A stretch of 7,575 nt of DNA, from positions 1 through 7,575 of the forward strand of contig JAJRXO010000538.1 of the NCBI GenBank assembly GCA_024276255.1. The letters are read 5' to 3'. Positions 6,487 to 7,575 of the stretch are shown in pieces; position 1 is the first letter of the stretch, and each line of letters starts with the position of its first letter. The stretch comes from Chloroflexota bacterium (GTDB lineage: Bacteria > Chloroflexota > Anaerolineae > J102). The position numbers were made by a program, and so were the translations under genes. The notes below the pieces were generated by a model. That model had not been told where the DNA came from and ran no database searches. It worked only from the letters and a program-made list of their open reading frames with translations.

Positions 6487-7575
6487 CTAATAGACAAAAT
6501 TGCGTAAATAGTAAGGCACGCGCTTGGGCCCCTGCGGCGGTGGGGGCAATGTCAAGGCCTGACGGATGGCAGCCAACTGAGTCTGGATGAGCTCAGGGGA
6601 GGGTGCGGCGATGCCGGCGGCGCGGGCGATGGCCTCGTAGGGGGCAGCGGGATCCGATTCAAAGGGACTGAAATAGATGATATCATGGCCATCGAGCGGC
6701 ATGGCATTGAGGATGGCAGCCGTCTCGGTGCAGTGGCAGAGGTGAAAGCGCTCGCCCCCGACACCCAGCAATACGATAACACCTACCTGTAAACCGGCCT
6801 GTTTCATGCGCCCGACCACCTCCAGCATGGTGTGAGCGGAGCTGGGTTTACGCAGCCAGAGCAGCAGGTCTTCGCAGCCGCTCTCCAGACCCAAATACAC
6901 CCGCCGCAGGCCGCGGCGCGCCAGCTCACGATAATCGGCAACGCTTTTACGCTCGGCACTGAAGCCATCGACAAAGGCGTACAGGCCCGTCATGCCTCGC
7001 GGATGCTCGCGTAACCACTGTCGTTGCCGGGCGGCTGCGATGGACGGGGGCATGATCTGAAAGTGCCCGGCTATCACATCCAGCAACGGCAACAGGCGTC
7101 GCTGAGGGATAATCAGGGCATTGGCATCAGCCAGGAAGATGCTGCGGCGCAGGCGCAGGCCATCTCCGAAGAAGTCAATCACGTCGTTGATGTGCTGATC
7201 CAATTCCGTCGGCGATTTGATGCGAAAAGGGCGATCCCGATACAGGGCGCAGAAGGTGCAGGTGTTGAAAGAGCAGCCCTCGGTAACCTGCAGCACCAGG
7301 GCCTGATATTGGTCAGGGGGAAGAATGGAAACGGGCTTGTAAAGGCGCTGGAATTGTTCAACATCGGCCGCAGCGTCAAAGCGCAGTATGCTCGTCAACA
7401 CCTCACGCAACTCGTCATCGGTAACCACTGGTAGCAGGATGGAAACCTCCTGCTGAACCTGCTGCAACAGCGCCTCGGCATCATGCGGCGGCAGCCACTG
7501 GTGATGACGAACCCCCTCCTGCTGCCAGCGGGCCAGCACGCGGCCATCCAGGCCCCGGCGCAGATGCCTGCCCTG
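6487..7575 (-). CDS. Radical SAM protein with CX4CX2C cluster motif, uncharacterised group (5' end may lie outside window)
   Basis: Predicted S-adenosylmethionine radical enzyme. Counting from the GTG at 7539 (350 aa), LVLQVTEGCSFNTCTFC (81-97) holds the cluster cysteines C89, C94 and C97 in a CX4CX2C pattern, not the common CX3CX2C. FLADANAL (135-142) and YLGLESGCEDLLLWLRKPSS (215-234) match later strands of the radical SAM barrel, and KQAGLQVGVIVLLGVGGE (246-263) fits a SAM-contacting strand. A Cys-His-Cys (268-270) follows, and the C-terminus ends YYLRNFVY. From memory the layout resembles a COG1032-like group of unknown substrate, often loosely named Fe-S oxidoreductase. The frame stays open upstream of 7539 to the right edge and reads like coding sequence, so the true start may be outside. 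GTG 7539 has no good Shine-Dalgarno. The gene ends with TAG 10 bp before the downstream promoter -35 box. Confidence 0.85.
   Translation of the reverse strand, partial: QGRHLRRGLDGRVLARWQQEGVRHHQWLPPHDAEALLQQVQQEVSILLPVVTDDELREVLTSILRFDAAADVEQFQRLYKPVSILPPDQYQALVLQVTEGCSFNTCTFCALYRDRPFRIKSPTELDQHINDVIDFFGDGLRLRRSIFLADANALIIPQRRLLPLLDVIAGHFQIMPPSIAAARQRQWLREHPRGMTGLYAFVDGFSAERKSVADYRELARRGLRRVYLGLESGCEDLLLWLRKPSSAHTMLEVVGRMKQAGLQVGVIVLLGVGGERFHLCHCTETAAILNAMPLDGHDIIYFSPFESDPAAPYEAIARAAGIAAPSPELIQTQLAAIRQALTLPPPPQGPKRVPYYLRNFVY

Noticed and set aside
1..7575. Mobile elements, CRISPR, tRNA/rRNA, toxin-antitoxin or defence genes
   Set aside because: I found no terminal repeats, spaced direct repeats, tRNA-like cloverleaf sequence or such protein families. 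Nearly all of the window is explained by six ordinary coding regions.

Overview
The window is tightly packed, GC-rich bacterial chromosome. Six genes all lie on the minus strand, so the reading order runs from high to low coordinates. I see no mobile element, CRISPR array, tRNA or rRNA. The organism is not certain. The GC-rich coding, the split E1 alpha/beta 2-oxo acid dehydrogenase subunits, the M3 oligopeptidase type and the PcrA-type helicase would fit a Chloroflexota (Anaerolineae-like) genome, but this is an impression from protein style, not a test.

Layout in transcription order. A radical SAM protein (7575 to 6487) may run off the right edge. Next is a 135-bp gap with a good sigma-70-like promoter, two adjacent dyads and a predicted leader of about 89 nt. 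Then come an M3-family zinc oligoendopeptidase (6351 to 4636), the E1 alpha subunit (4578 to 3604) and the E1 beta subunit (3573 to 2542) of a thiamine-diphosphate 2-oxo acid dehydrogenase. A GT4-type glycosyltransferase follows (2545 to 1373), starting on a TTG that overlaps the E1 beta stop codon. Last is the N-terminal 442 residues of a UvrD/PcrA helicase (1326 to 1), cut by the left edge.

The spacings after the promoter are 57, 30, an overlap, and 46 bp, with no convincing terminator. The five genes from the peptidase to the helicase could therefore be one transcript. Functionally they look like a mixed housekeeping string: peptide degradation, oxidative decarboxylation of a 2-oxo acid, glycan or glycolipid assembly and DNA repair. 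Only E1 alpha and E1 beta clearly work together, as a heterotetramer. The E2 and E3 partners of that complex are not in the window.

I do not see a clear new biological system. The items most worth a second look are the dyads in the peptidase leader, the CX4CX2C cluster and extra Cys-His-Cys of the radical SAM protein, the missing Shine-Dalgarno sequences at three of five visible starts, a G-quadruplex-type motif directly before the helicase start, and the E1 pair lacking E2/E3.
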